From positions 1-34,513 of the forward strand of contig CAJUSO010000039.1 of assembly GCA_910588965.1 (NCBI GenBank): a stretch of DNA of 34,513 nt, read 5' to 3'. Origin of the DNA: an uncultured Lachnospiraceae bacterium (GTDB lineage Bacteria > Bacillota > Clostridia > Lachnospirales > Lachnospiraceae). Of the stretch, positions 1 through 7,910 are shown piece by piece (position 1 is the stretch's first letter; every line of letters starts with the position of its first letter). The notes under the pieces were generated by a model. It was given only the letters and a program-made list of their open reading frames with translations. It did not search any database and was not told where the DNA came from. Made by a program: the position numbers and the translations under genes.

Positions 1-347
1 ACCCAGATCCAGGAGAAGACGACCCAGATCCAGGAGAAGACGACCCAGATCCAGGGGAGGATGATCCAGATCCAGGGAAAAAGGATCCTACCAAACCCAC
101 CAATCCGTCGAAGCCAGGCGGCAGTAATTCCACCGGGACATCAGGCACAACCCAGACAGGTACAGGCGGCACGTCAGGCAATAGGACAACAACTTCCGCT
201 TCCCGCAGCATGGGCACAGCCCAGGTCGGCAGCAATACGCCTAAGACGGGCGTTCCCTTCGATGCAAGATACCTTCTTTGTGCCGGCGTATTCTTGACAG
301 GAGCATACCTGGTAATTTCTAAGAAAAAAGCCGGGGGGAAAGCATAG
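1..347 (+). CDS. C-terminal end of a sortase-anchored surface protein (5' truncated)
   Basis: Reading frame 3 is open from the window edge to TAG at 345-347. It starts with PDPGEDD heptapeptide repeats. These are followed by a Gly/Ser/Thr/Pro-rich stalk, then NTPKTG, a hydrophobic segment (YLLCAGVFLTGAYLVI) and a basic tail SKKKAGGKA. This is the classic order of a cell-wall sorting signal. TPKTG deviates from LPXTG but resembles the (S/N/P)PXTG motifs used by clostridial sortases (family knowledge). The visible part is only the cell-wall-spanning stalk and anchor, so the function of the exported domain is unknown. A terminator follows about 110 bp downstream, so this gene ends its own transcript and is separate from the flagellar cluster. 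Confidence 0.8.
   Translation, partial: PDPGEDDPDPGEDDPDPGEDDPDPGKKDPTKPTNPSKPGGSNSTGTSGTTQTGTGGTSGNRTTTSASRSMGTAQVGSNTPKTGVPFDARYLLCAGVFLTGAYLVISKKKAGGKA
3..80 (+). repeat. 21-bp in-frame tandem repeat encoding PDPGEDD
   Basis: Units start at 3, 24, 45 and 66, the last incomplete. The first two are identical (CCAGATCCAGGAGAAGACGAC), the third differs only by third-position changes, and the fourth decays into GKK. The 21-bp length keeps frame, so copy-number change would lengthen or shorten the surface stalk. The array probably extends upstream of the window. Confidence 0.9.
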
Positions 348-459
348 GGGGAACCTATCTGGTTTTTATAATAAGTTATGCAATTCTATAAGCGCCCCTT
401 AAAAGGCTTGAGGAAAATGGCCATGTGTATTTGGGTATTTGACAGATGCCGTGAGGGCC

Positions 460-489
460 AAAAACCCCGCTGCTGGCAGCGGGGTTTTT
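460..489 (+). terminator. Rho-independent terminator after the surface-protein gene
   Basis: A perfect 14-bp inverted repeat (AAAAACCCCGCTGC / GCAGCGGGGTTTTT) has a 2-nt spacer. The GC-rich stem core is followed by the T run. It lies about 110 bp after the stop codon of the surface-protein gene. The A-tract on the left could make it bidirectional. Confidence 0.85.
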
Positions 490-501
490 GATTCCCCACG
501 C

Positions 502-735
502 GGCCATGCCTGTATTATGGATGCCCTGGCAATAGGGGTGATAATGCATGGACAGAGCAAATGCATGGCTATGCCTGTATTATGTATGCCTAGCAGAAGG
601 GGTGGTAATGGATGGGGAGGGCCAATGTATGGACATGCCTATTTCTTGGTTCCCAGCAGCAGGAATGGTAATGCATGGACAGAGCCAATGCATGGCCATA
701 CCTGCTTTTTTGCTTCCCAGCAGCAGGAGCCTGAT
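502..735. repeat. Degenerate ~64-bp tandem repeat, 3.6 copies, noncoding
   Basis: Units begin GG(C/A)CATGCCT at 502, 567, 631 and 694, giving lengths 65, 64 and 63 bp plus a partial fourth. Shared blocks are GGCCATGCCTGTATTATG at the start and GGTAATGCATGGACAGAGCCAATGCAT at the end, divided here as GGTAATGCATGG and ACAGAGCCAATGCAT. Unit junctions form the palindrome GCATGGCCATGC, so the DNA or RNA could fold into serial hairpins. The unit lengths shift frame, which argues against coding. Confidence 0.75.
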
Positions 736-802
736 AATTCTTGCAGCCCAGTGCAGGTATCCTGGCAGGAGCGTCACCCTTCCCTCTTTTTTTCATATTT
801 TC

Positions 803-829
803 TAAAGTTTCCCTATAAACAACCGATAA
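803..829 (+). promoter_or_regulatory. Sigma-D (sigma-28) flagellar promoter upstream of flgM
   Basis: TAAA at 803-806, exactly 15 nt, then ACCGATAA at 822-829. This matches the sigma-28 consensus TAAA-N15-GCCGATAa/t with one mismatch. It lies about 80 nt upstream of the flgM start and nothing else lies between, so it is the natural promoter of the late flagellar unit. FlgM, the anti-sigma factor, would thus be made under the sigma factor it inhibits. Confidence 0.85.
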
Positions 830-914
830 ATAAGTTATACAGCGAACCAGAAATTACAATACTAGTGGAGACAGCATCCACACTACACTGGTATTAGGAA
901 AGGAGATGCCCCTT

Positions 915-1190
915 ATGCGAATAGAAGCATATAACCAAATCACTCAAATCTACAACAGCAGCAGGGCTTCGAAGGCAAAAGGCGCCGCCAGCACAGACAA
1001 GCGGGACCAGTTGCAGATTTCCAGCCGAGGATATGATTATCAGATCGCAAAGCAGGCCGTGGCAGAAGCGCCGGATATCAGGGAAGATAAGGTCGCGCCA
1101 TTGAGAAACAGCATTGCTTCTGGAAGTTATAAGGTTGAGCCGGGAGATTTTGCTGCCAAATTGATGGAAAAGTACGAGGCATACAGATAA
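915..1190 (+). CDS. flgM: FlgM, anti-sigma-28 factor
   Basis: This small 91-residue protein would bind and hold sigma-D until the hook is complete, after which it is exported through the flagellar type III apparatus. The sequence has the expected plan. An unstructured Lys/Ala/Ser-rich N-terminal part (YNSSRASKAKG) is followed by helices ending in the typical segment SGSYKVEPGDFAAKLMEKYE, which matches the sigma-binding C-terminus of FlgM (IxxGxYxVdxxxvAxkml). I place the start at ATG 915, because the site AAGGAG (900-905) is nine bases upstream of it. The earlier in-frame ATG at 906 abuts that site. It is the first gene of the late flagellar unit behind a sigma-D promoter, with flgN 20 nt downstream. 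Confidence 0.85.
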   Translation: MRIEAYNQITQIYNSSRASKAKGAASTDKRDQLQISSRGYDYQIAKQAVAEAPDIREDKVAPLRNSIASGSYKVEPGDFAAKLMEKYEAYR

Positions 1191-1210
1191 TATAGAAATG
1201 AGGTTTCCGC

Positions 1211-1723
1211 ATGGCCAGTTTAATGGAAAATTTTATGGATATATTAGAGAAGGAGAACGGGGAATACGAACGCCTTACAGAATTATCCCGCCAGAAGAGG
1301 CAGGTTATCATTGACGGGAATATCCCCGCTCTGGAGGAGATTACTGACCAGGAGCAGGAGATAGCCGGGATTCTAATCAATTTGGAAAAGAAAAGAGAAG
1401 AGATTGTCAATGATATGTCTATCGTACTTAGTAAGGATCCCGGTGAGCTGACGGTTACTAATATGATAGCATTTTTGAGTAAACAGCCGAAGGAGCAGCA
1501 GAAGCTAAGGGATTTGAAGGATAGGCTGCACGGCACCTTAGGAGAGATGGCACAGCTGAATGAACTGAATGAATCGCTCCTGCAGCAAGCCATGGAGATG
1601 ACAGAGTTTGACCTGACTTTGTTTAAGAGTATGCGCCAGGCGCCGACAACTGCCAATTACGACAAGCGCGCGAACAACACGGGGGATATCCTGGGCGCCA
1701 GCGGCTTTGACGCCAAGCAATAG
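1211..1723 (+). CDS. flgN: FlgN-family flagellar export chaperone
   Basis: This 170-residue, almost entirely helical, charged protein (coiled-coil stretch around residues 15-70) has the FlgN signature of an N-terminal LMxxxxxILekEnxxYexLxxLsxxKrqvIidgni pattern. The family binds the hook-filament junction proteins FlgK and FlgL in the cytoplasm and delivers them to the export gate, and both substrates are encoded immediately downstream. The ATG is preceded by TGAGGT (1199-1204) at six bases. The C-terminal tail (about residues 140-170, YDKRANNTGDILGASGFDAKQ in two parts: YDKRANNTGD, ILGASGFDAKQ) is polar and likely disordered. Confidence 0.8.
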   Translation: MASLMENFMDILEKENGEYERLTELSRQKRQVIIDGNIPALEEITDQEQEIAGILINLEKKREEIVNDMSIVLSKDPGELTVTNMIAFLSKQPKEQQKLRDLKDRLHGTLGEMAQLNELNESLLQQAMEMTEFDLTLFKSMRQAPTTANYDKRANNTGDILGASGFDAKQ

Positions 1724-1758
1724 GCAGGTATAAGAAATCTGAATACAGCAAATTATTT

Positions 1759-1805
1759 GCGCAATACGCCAGGGACGGCATTTCAGCGGCACGGGTGTAT
1801 TGCGC
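1759..1805 (+). other. Intercistronic inverted repeat between flgN and flgK
   Basis: GCGCAATAC (1759-1767) and GTATTGCGC (1797-1805) are a perfect 9-bp inverted repeat enclosing 29 nt. No T run follows, so it is not a classical terminator. In RNA it would sit just ahead of the leader reading frame before flgK and might stabilise or modulate the downstream message. The role is inferred. Confidence 0.5.
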
Positions 1806-1827
1806 TTAATTTTAAGAAGGAAGCAAG

Positions 1828-1893
1828 ATGGCGTATGAAACGGATTTCTTTTGCGTCTTGCAGATGACAGAACGAAGTGGAAGGGATGGTTAA
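1828..1893 (+). CDS. Possible 21-residue leader peptide ahead of flgK
   Basis: An ATG at 1828 follows AAGAAGG at a good spacing of seven and opens a 21-codon frame (MAYETDFFCVLQ...SGRDG). It ends at TAA 1891-1893, five bases before the flgK ATG. The flgK start itself has only a distant purine stretch (GGAAGGGA, about 13 nt away). This geometry suits termination-reinitiation coupling. It could equally be chance, since no homology is recognised for the peptide. Confidence 0.35.
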   Translation: MAYETDFFCVLQMTERSGRDG

Positions 1894-1898
1894 GAGAT

Positions 1899-3596
1899 AT
1901 GGCAAATGGAATGGGAAGCCTGTATATCGGCGCCTCTGGCCTGCAGAATAGCCAGAATGCATTGAATACGACGGCGAATAACCTTGCAAATGTGGATACC
2001 AAGGGGTATGTAAGGCAGCAGGTGCTTTTTGCAGACCGGGATTACCTGAACATTGGGAATGCGTCCATCAGCAAGCAGCAGACAGGGCTGGGCCTTAATA
2101 TTTTGGACGTGGTGCATACCAGGGATTATTTCCTGGACCGCTATTACCGCACAGAGAATGGGCGGCAGTCATTTTATGAAGCCACCGGTGAAGTGACAGA
2201 CGGGCTGATTGATGTTTACCAGGAGTTGGAGGGCGAGGCCTTCCAGGATACGCTGCAGGGGCTTCTGACAGCCTTCCAGGAGATGTCCAAAGGGCCGGAG
2301 GTAGAGGTATACCAGAACCTGGTCGTCCAGAAGAGTACGGTATTCTTACAGAGGGTATCCGAAATGTATGGGGACATGAAGGAATACCAGAGCAAGATTA
2401 ATATCAAGATTAACGAGGCCATTGACCGTATTAATGAACTTGGCCATAAGCTTGTGGAATATAACAAGGAGATTGTCCGCATTGAAGCCGGGGGGATAGA
2501 GACGGCTATGACCTTACGGGATGAAAGGGACAATGTGCTGGATGAGCTGTCTAATTTAGCGAAGGTTGATTTTTCTGAAAATGTAGACGGCTCTGTCCGG
2601 GTAAGGCTGGAAAACGTGGAGTTTGTGAATGATGCCCATGTCTATGAAATCAAAGGCATGGAGGATCCGGTAAATGGGTTCGTCAATCCTATTTGGCCGC
2701 AGCTGTCGGATATGGACCGCCAGCAGTATACGGATGTCTTTAATTTCACGGTAGATATTTCCTCAGAGCTGAATACGGATATTGGGCGCCTGAAAGCCTT
2801 GGTGCTGGCCAGGGGTGACCGCGCGGCCAATTATACGGATGTCAGCGGCCTTACGGCGGACGCCTACAACAATGGGGCCGGCATGTCTGTTATGATGGCG
2901 GGCCAGGCAGAGCTGGACCAGCTGGTGCATAAGATTGTTACGGCAGTCAACGATATTTTAAGCCCTACCAAAAAGGTGAGCTTTACAGCCATTGACGGCA
3001 CCCGTTATGAAAATGCCAGGGTATGGGATGAAGAAAATGCATGCCTGGGCGCAGACGGCGAGAAACCGGGGCAGGAACTGTTCGTAAGGCGGGGATGCGA
3101 CCGTTATACCAAGGTACAGGCAACTGACGGCACAATCTACTATGTATATAACGAAGAGAGCAAGACAGATACATCGAAGATGTACTGTATCCAGGGCCTG
3201 ATGATTAATCCGGCTTTGGTGGAAGAAGAATCCAGGATCCCTCATTTGGAGAAAAACGGGGAACCCGCATGGGGGAAGATTGCGGAGAAGATGGTGAATG
3301 CATGGGCTGCGAAAGACCATATTGTCAATGCAAATAATATTGCCCCCTGTAACTTTATGGGGTATTATGAGCGGATGATTGTAGAGCTTTCTGCCAAGGG
3401 GAATGTCTATAACGGGCTTGCCACCAGCCTTTCTTCAGAAGTTGCCAGCATCGACAACAACAGGCAGCAGGTATTTGGCGTTTCCTCCGACGAGGAGCTG
3501 ACCAACATGATTAAATACCAGAATGCCTATAATGCGGCCAGCCGTTTTATCAATGTGGTGTCAGAGATGCTGGAGCATTTAGTGACCAGGCTCTAA
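1899..3596 (+). CDS. flgK: FlgK, hook-filament junction protein 1 (first paralogue)
   Basis: This 565-residue protein has FlgK/HAP1 signatures at both ends. The N-terminal D0 helix reads GSLYIGASGLQNSQNALNTT, followed by ANNLANVDTKGYVRQQV, the rod/hook-family motif. The C-terminal helix ends IKYQNAYNAASRFINVVSEM. Both termini fold together in the junction ring that joins hook and filament outside the cell. I choose ATG 1899; ATG 1911 (MGSLYIG) is also possible. An upstream TTG would add 16 unrelated residues. It is followed 61 nt later by a second flgK-type gene, so the junction may be built from two different HAP1 subunits, or one may act in another position. Confidence 0.85.
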   Translation: MANGMGSLYIGASGLQNSQNALNTTANNLANVDTKGYVRQQVLFADRDYLNIGNASISKQQTGLGLNILDVVHTRDYFLDRYYRTENGRQSFYEATGEVTDGLIDVYQELEGEAFQDTLQGLLTAFQEMSKGPEVEVYQNLVVQKSTVFLQRVSEMYGDMKEYQSKINIKINEAIDRINELGHKLVEYNKEIVRIEAGGIETAMTLRDERDNVLDELSNLAKVDFSENVDGSVRVRLENVEFVNDAHVYEIKGMEDPVNGFVNPIWPQLSDMDRQQYTDVFNFTVDISSELNTDIGRLKALVLARGDRAANYTDVSGLTADAYNNGAGMSVMMAGQAELDQLVHKIVTAVNDILSPTKKVSFTAIDGTRYENARVWDEENACLGADGEKPGQELFVRRGCDRYTKVQATDGTIYYVYNEESKTDTSKMYCIQGLMINPALVEEESRIPHLEKNGEPAWGKIAEKMVNAWAAKDHIVNANNIAPCNFMGYYERMIVELSAKGNVYNGLATSLSSEVASIDNNRQQVFGVSSDEELTNMIKYQNAYNAASRFINVVSEMLEHLVTRL

Positions 3597-3657
3597 GGCA
3601 GCAGGGAAATACAGGATAAATAATAGCAGGGAAGTTACGGAGTATTAGGAGGACAAT

Positions 3658-5487
3658 ATGCCATCGACTTTTTTTGGACTGACAATTGCAGGGTCTGCCT
3701 TAAATTCATTCCATGTGGCGACCAATACGATTGCAAATAATATATCAAATGTGAATACCAAGGGGTATTCCAGGCAGGAGGCTGTCCATGTGGCGGCGGA
3801 AGCCATGCGCACAAACCAGAGGTTCGGTATGGTAGGGACTGGCGTGACCACGCCGGAAATCATCCAGAAGCGTGATTTCTACTATGACGTAAAATACTGG
3901 GACGCCAATGCCAAGGTAGGCAGGTATGATGCGGAACATTACTATATGGAGCAGATAGAGGATTACCTGGTAGACGAAGAGGGGGCAAAGGGCTTTTCCA
4001 CCATTTTAAACGAGATGTTCGCCGCTTTGGAGACCTTGAAGGGGTCGCCGGAAAGCCTGGATTCCAGGAAGGCTTTTATTGGCAAAAGCCAGAATTTCGT
4101 CAGCTTTTTCTCCAGCATGAGCGCGGGGCTTACCCAGATTCAGAATGACTTGAACGAAGAGATTGCCGCACAGGTGGAGGACATCAATAGCATTGCCCAG
4201 AAAATCGCCTTACTGAACAAGCAGATCAATGTCATAGAGCTGCAGGGAACCAATGCCAATGAGCTGCGGGACCAGCGGGCTTTGCTGATAGACCAGCTGT
4301 CTGAGCGGGTGTCTGTGGAAGTGGAAGAGACAGAGGTCCCTAACAGCGTATTCCCGGATATGTACACAGGCGCTACCAATTACCAGGTGAAAATCAATGG
4401 GCATACCCTTGTGGATAATTTTGAATATAATACACTCAAATACGTGCCCAGGGAGAAGAAGATTAACCAGTCTGATTCAGAGGGCTTATACGACCTTTAC
4501 TGGTCTGATACGGATATGCCGTTCAGTGCGGCGGGCTCAGGCTTCCAGGGGAGGCTCAAAGCGCTGTTTGCAGTGCGGGACGGCAATAATGCAGAAGCAT
4601 TCCAGGGGAAAGTGCTGTCTGTTGACCCGGGCGGACGGGGGGATGTGGTTACCATATCCAACCCCAGCATTACGGATATTAACCATATGACCATGCCGGC
4701 AGAAGGCGTGATTACGATTAATTATACAGAATACCGTTATACAGGGTTTACTTATGATGCAGAGAACCAGACTTACCAGTTCCAGCTGAATAAGCCGCTT
4801 TCTACAGCTTTGCGGGAAGACCTGCCGGGCAGGACGGTGTCTATCGGCCAGAATATTGATACTATGGGGATCCCGTACTATCAGGCACAGATGAATAATT
4901 TTGTGCGGGAATTTGCAAAGCAGTTCAATGAATTACACAAATCAGGCGTGGACCTGAACGGGGACGACGGGATTTCTTATTTTGTGGCTAAGAACGAAGC
5001 GGATGGTACGGAGTATAGCTTTGGGGACCATCAGGCAAACGGCAGCATGGACGCTTTCGGGGATTCCTATTATCTGCTGACGGCTTCCAATTTCACGGTG
5101 GCTGGCGTCATCGCCAAGGATTCCAATAAAATGGTAACCTTAGAGAAGAAGGATTTGGACGACGGCGTTGCGACGCAGGAAATCGTGACCAAGATGCTCA
5201 CGTTAAAGAGCGAGGCTGTCATGTTCCGGGGCGGGGGCGCAGACTCCTTCCTGAAATGCCTGATTAATGATAATTCCGTGGATACGGAGAAAGCAAAGCT
5301 TTTCCTGAAGAATTATGAGAATATCCGGGAGGCTGTCGAAACCAGGAGGATGTCCATCTCAGGCGTGGATGAGGATGAAGAGGCTTTGGATATGCTGAAG
5401 TTCCAGAATGCCTATAATCTGGCGTCCAGAATCATACAGACCATGTCGGAAATGTATAACCGGCTGATTTTGGAAACCGGCGTATAA
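3658..5487 (+). CDS. flgK: FlgK, hook-filament junction protein 1 (second paralogue)
   Basis: This 609-residue protein begins PSTFFGLTIAGSALNSFHVA and continues with the family motif NNISNVNTKGYSRQEAV. It ends with a D0 helix containing LKFQNAYNLASRIIQTMSEM. It is clearly a paralogue of the preceding gene but diverged, with a longer middle (D2-like) region and different termini, so this is not a recent duplication. Its N-terminus is closer to textbook FlgK (STFFGLxIAxSaL). AGGAGG sits six bases before the ATG. flgL follows 12 nt after the stop, so the two are co-translated. Tandem flgK genes occur in related motile Lachnospiraceae (general knowledge). Confidence 0.85.
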   Translation: MPSTFFGLTIAGSALNSFHVATNTIANNISNVNTKGYSRQEAVHVAAEAMRTNQRFGMVGTGVTTPEIIQKRDFYYDVKYWDANAKVGRYDAEHYYMEQIEDYLVDEEGAKGFSTILNEMFAALETLKGSPESLDSRKAFIGKSQNFVSFFSSMSAGLTQIQNDLNEEIAAQVEDINSIAQKIALLNKQINVIELQGTNANELRDQRALLIDQLSERVSVEVEETEVPNSVFPDMYTGATNYQVKINGHTLVDNFEYNTLKYVPREKKINQSDSEGLYDLYWSDTDMPFSAAGSGFQGRLKALFAVRDGNNAEAFQGKVLSVDPGGRGDVVTISNPSITDINHMTMPAEGVITINYTEYRYTGFTYDAENQTYQFQLNKPLSTALREDLPGRTVSIGQNIDTMGIPYYQAQMNNFVREFAKQFNELHKSGVDLNGDDGISYFVAKNEADGTEYSFGDHQANGSMDAFGDSYYLLTASNFTVAGVIAKDSNKMVTLEKKDLDDGVATQEIVTKMLTLKSEAVMFRGGGADSFLKCLINDNSVDTEKAKLFLKNYENIREAVETRRMSISGVDEDEEALDMLKFQNAYNLASRIIQTMSEMYNRLILETGV

Positions 5488-5499
5488 GGAGGATTTTAA

Positions 5500-7032
5500 A
5501 TGAGAGTCACGAATAGCATGATTAGCAAGAACAGTATGTTCAACATGAATAACAATAAGATATCTGTGGATAAGCTGAACAACCAGATGTCCTCCCAGAA
5601 GAAGATTTCAAGGCCTTCCGAGGATCCGGTCATCGCTATCCGCGCCCTCCGCTTAAGGAGCAACTTAAGCGAGCTGAACCAGTATTATGAGAGGAACATC
5701 CCGGACGCCCAGTCCTGGATGGAGGTGACAGAGGGCGCATTGACCAATATGGAGACGATTTTAGGGGATGTGTATAAGAAGTGCGTACAGGGCGCCCATG
5801 ATACGCTCACAGAGGAAGACCGGGCGTCTATCCTGAAAGACCTCCAGTCCCTGCGCCAGCAGGTATATGCGGAAGGGAACGCAGAGTGCATCGGCAGGAG
5901 TGTCTTTACGGGCTATAAGACGAACAGCAAGCTGACGTTCCTAAAGGATGACCAGGATATCACATATGAGATTTCAGAGCCGATTTCTTACAAGAACATT
6001 GAAGAGAAGAGGTTTTACAGCAATTATGTAGAATTGCCTGGCTCCCCGGCAGAGGTACAGGCAGGCGTGCCCATGGATCAGATGCCGCAGGAGTATACGT
6101 TTAACCGTATCCGCCTGTCCTATGAAGGGTTAGGGGATGTCGATCCGAAAGATATCACATTTACGGATGCAAATGGGAACCAGCAGAGCCTGGAAAATTT
6201 CTCCTTCCCGGTAGCTGGTATGGATGTGTATACAAATGTTACGACGGATAAATCCTATGATGATTGGGTAAAGGAAGGCTATCCCGTAGGCGACAATGAG
6301 GTGATTTTCTTTAAAGAGACCGGGGAAATGATCTTGGGCAAGAATGTCGCCGATGCGATGGGGAACAACAAGACCCAGCTGGGCATTACCTATACGAAGA
6401 AAGGTTTTTCCGAAGGGGAACTGCGCCCGGAGCATTATTTCGACTGTAAGAATATTACAGACCCAGACCACCCCATTGAATATACAAAGTCCAACCAAGA
6501 GATTAAGTTCACGGTTGCCTTTAACCAGGACATTGTGGTGAACACCCAGGCCAGCGATGTGCTGAGCAGCGCCATTGGGCGTGATGTTGACGAACTGACC
6601 AATGTCGTGGAGGCAGCTATCGCAGCCCATGAGAAGGTAAAGAAAATCAAGAGCATGAAGGAGGAAGCCCAATATTCAGACAAAGCCTCCCAGGATGCCT
6701 TGGACCAGTGGCTGGAAGCGGCAGAAAAAGAGGCCTCTTATGCAGATGATAACCTGCAGAAGGTGTATGCAAGGGGCGAGACCAATTTCCAGAAATATAA
6801 GAATGACGTGGTTCTGGCAAGGACTGACCTGGGGAGCAGGGAGAGCCGCCTGCTGCTGACAGAGAACCGCATGTCCAACCAACAGGCTACGATGGAAAAG
6901 CTGAAATCCAGGAATGAGGATAAGGAGCTTTCAGATATTATAATAGAATTTACGGCGGCCTACAATGCATACCAGGCTTCCCTGCAGGCATCTGCAAAAG
7001 CCAATGGCCAGACGCTGCTGAATTACCTGTAA
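5500..7032 (+). CDS. flgL: FlgL, hook-filament junction protein 3
   Basis: The N-terminus (RVTNSMISKNSMFNMNNN, then ISRPSEDPVIAIRALRLRS) matches the flagellin/FlgL D0-D1 helix with the SxxxPSDDP-like turn. The C-terminus (SDIIIEFTAAYNAYQASLQA, then SAKANGQTLLNYL) is the matching D0 helix. FlgL forms the last junction ring, onto which FliD and flagellin assemble. At 510 residues it is far longer than the ~300 of enteric FlgL; the extra mass lies in the middle, about residues 140-370, the surface-exposed region. A near-perfect TAAGGAGG overlaps the end of the preceding flgK and is spaced six bases from the ATG. Confidence 0.85.
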   Translation: MRVTNSMISKNSMFNMNNNKISVDKLNNQMSSQKKISRPSEDPVIAIRALRLRSNLSELNQYYERNIPDAQSWMEVTEGALTNMETILGDVYKKCVQGAHDTLTEEDRASILKDLQSLRQQVYAEGNAECIGRSVFTGYKTNSKLTFLKDDQDITYEISEPISYKNIEEKRFYSNYVELPGSPAEVQAGVPMDQMPQEYTFNRIRLSYEGLGDVDPKDITFTDANGNQQSLENFSFPVAGMDVYTNVTTDKSYDDWVKEGYPVGDNEVIFFKETGEMILGKNVADAMGNNKTQLGITYTKKGFSEGELRPEHYFDCKNITDPDHPIEYTKSNQEIKFTVAFNQDIVVNTQASDVLSSAIGRDVDELTNVVEAAIAAHEKVKKIKSMKEEAQYSDKASQDALDQWLEAAEKEASYADDNLQKVYARGETNFQKYKNDVVLARTDLGSRESRLLLTENRMSNQQATMEKLKSRNEDKELSDIIIEFTAAYNAYQASLQASAKANGQTLLNYL

Positions 7033-7118
7033 AGGTATCAATGGAAGCTGCAGGCCGCAGAAGGGGAGGGTTTGGTTATGCTGTGGTTTGCAGCAAATTC
7101 GGAAGCTGGAGGAAGAAA

Positions 7119-7583
7119 ATGCAGTTAAACACAAGGTTATTTGGAGAGATTGAGATAGAAGAGGATAAAATTATCTTTTTCGAAAAGGGGATTATAGGCT
7201 TCCCGGACTGCAATCAGTTTACCCTGATTTCAGACTTGAAGGAGGATGGGAGCCCGAAGGGGATTTCCTGGCTGCAGTCTTTAGATGAGCCGGCCTTTGC
7301 GCTTCCGGTTATGGATCCGCTGCTGGTTAAGGAAGACTACCGCCCTTGGATTGCAGAAGAGATGCTAAAGCCCTTGGGAGACCTGAACGAGGAGAATATC
7401 TATATCCTGGTGTCCGTAACGGCTACGGAGGATATTACGAAGCTGAGCGTGAACCTTAAGGCGCCCTTTATCATTAATGCGGAAGAGCGCAAAGGGCATC
7501 AGATTATTGTGGAGGATGATTTTCCCGTAAAATTCATGGTCTATGATATATTGAAGGCAAAAAAAGAAGAGGCAGGTGAATAG
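7119..7583 (+). CDS. fliW: FliW, CsrA-binding flagellar assembly factor
   Basis: This 154-residue protein starts MQLNTRLFGEIEI and contains the family segment FEKGIIGFPDCNQFTLI. A later segment, PLLVKEDYRPW, is followed by NLKAPFIINAEERKGHQIIV, typical of FliW. FliW binds either flagellin or CsrA. When flagellin is exported, FliW is freed to sequester CsrA and relieve repression of flagellin translation. I choose ATG 7119, preceded by GGAGGA at five bases, rather than the in-frame ATG 7041, whose 26 extra residues (Arg/Gly-rich) do not belong to the family. The stop is one base before the csrA ATG, consistent with coupled synthesis of the antagonist pair. Confidence 0.9.
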   Translation: MQLNTRLFGEIEIEEDKIIFFEKGIIGFPDCNQFTLISDLKEDGSPKGISWLQSLDEPAFALPVMDPLLVKEDYRPWIAEEMLKPLGDLNEENIYILVSVTATEDITKLSVNLKAPFIINAEERKGHQIIVEDDFPVKFMVYDILKAKKEEAGE

Positions 7584-7584
7584 G

Positions 7585-7800
7585 ATGCTGGCATTGACCA
7601 GAAAAAAGGGAGAGTCCATCATTGTCAACAATGATATCGAAATCAGCATCCTTGAGCTGCGCGGCGACCAGGTGAAAATCGGCATTACCGCGCCCAAGGA
7701 AATCCCTGTTTACCGTAAGGAAGTCTATCTTCAGATTCAGAAAGAAAATGAAGCGGCATTGTCAGCAGATAATCTTTCAGCACTGAAAGAGATATTGTAA
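7585..7800 (+). CDS. csrA: CsrA, RNA-binding translational regulator
   Basis: This 71-residue protein begins MLALTRKKGESIIVNNDIEI, the hallmark CsrA start, and continues VKIGITAPKEIPVYRKEVYL. That stretch carries the beta-5 RNA-binding strand residues (VYRKEVY). CsrA dimers bind GGA motifs near ribosome sites, classically repressing flagellin translation in Firmicutes. I choose ATG 7585; GTG 7576 is in frame and would overlap fliW but lacks the canonical start. The tail after about residue 55 (AALSADNLSALKEIL) is slightly longer than enteric CsrA, as is normal for Firmicutes. The direct partner gene fliW lies immediately upstream. Confidence 0.95.
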   Translation: MLALTRKKGESIIVNNDIEISILELRGDQVKIGITAPKEIPVYRKEVYLQIQKENEAALSADNLSALKEIL

Positions 7801-7826
7801 TAATTCAGATAATTTGCCGGTTGTTC

Positions 7827-7853
7827 TAAATTTTCGTCTCAGGCAGCCGATAT
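7827..7853 (+). promoter_or_regulatory. Perfect sigma-D (sigma-28) promoter upstream of flaG
   Basis: TAAA at 7827-7830, exactly 15 nt, then GCCGATAT at 7846-7853. This is an exact match to the sigma-28 consensus. It lies in the only sizeable gap inside the flagellar cluster, 58 nt ahead of flaG. It should give flaG-fliD-fliS-fliT a second, sigma-D-dependent dose independent of readthrough from flgM. Confidence 0.93.
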
Positions 7854-7910
7854 ATATTGATAGAAAAATAGGAAGAAATAAGGAATATTTCACACGGAGG
7901 TGATTTAAAA

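Noticed and set aside
439..897. Open frames on both strands across the 64-bp repeats
   Set aside because: Unit lengths of 65, 64 and 63 bp shift the frame between copies, no ribosome site is present, and the frames run through a terminator and a sigma-D promoter.
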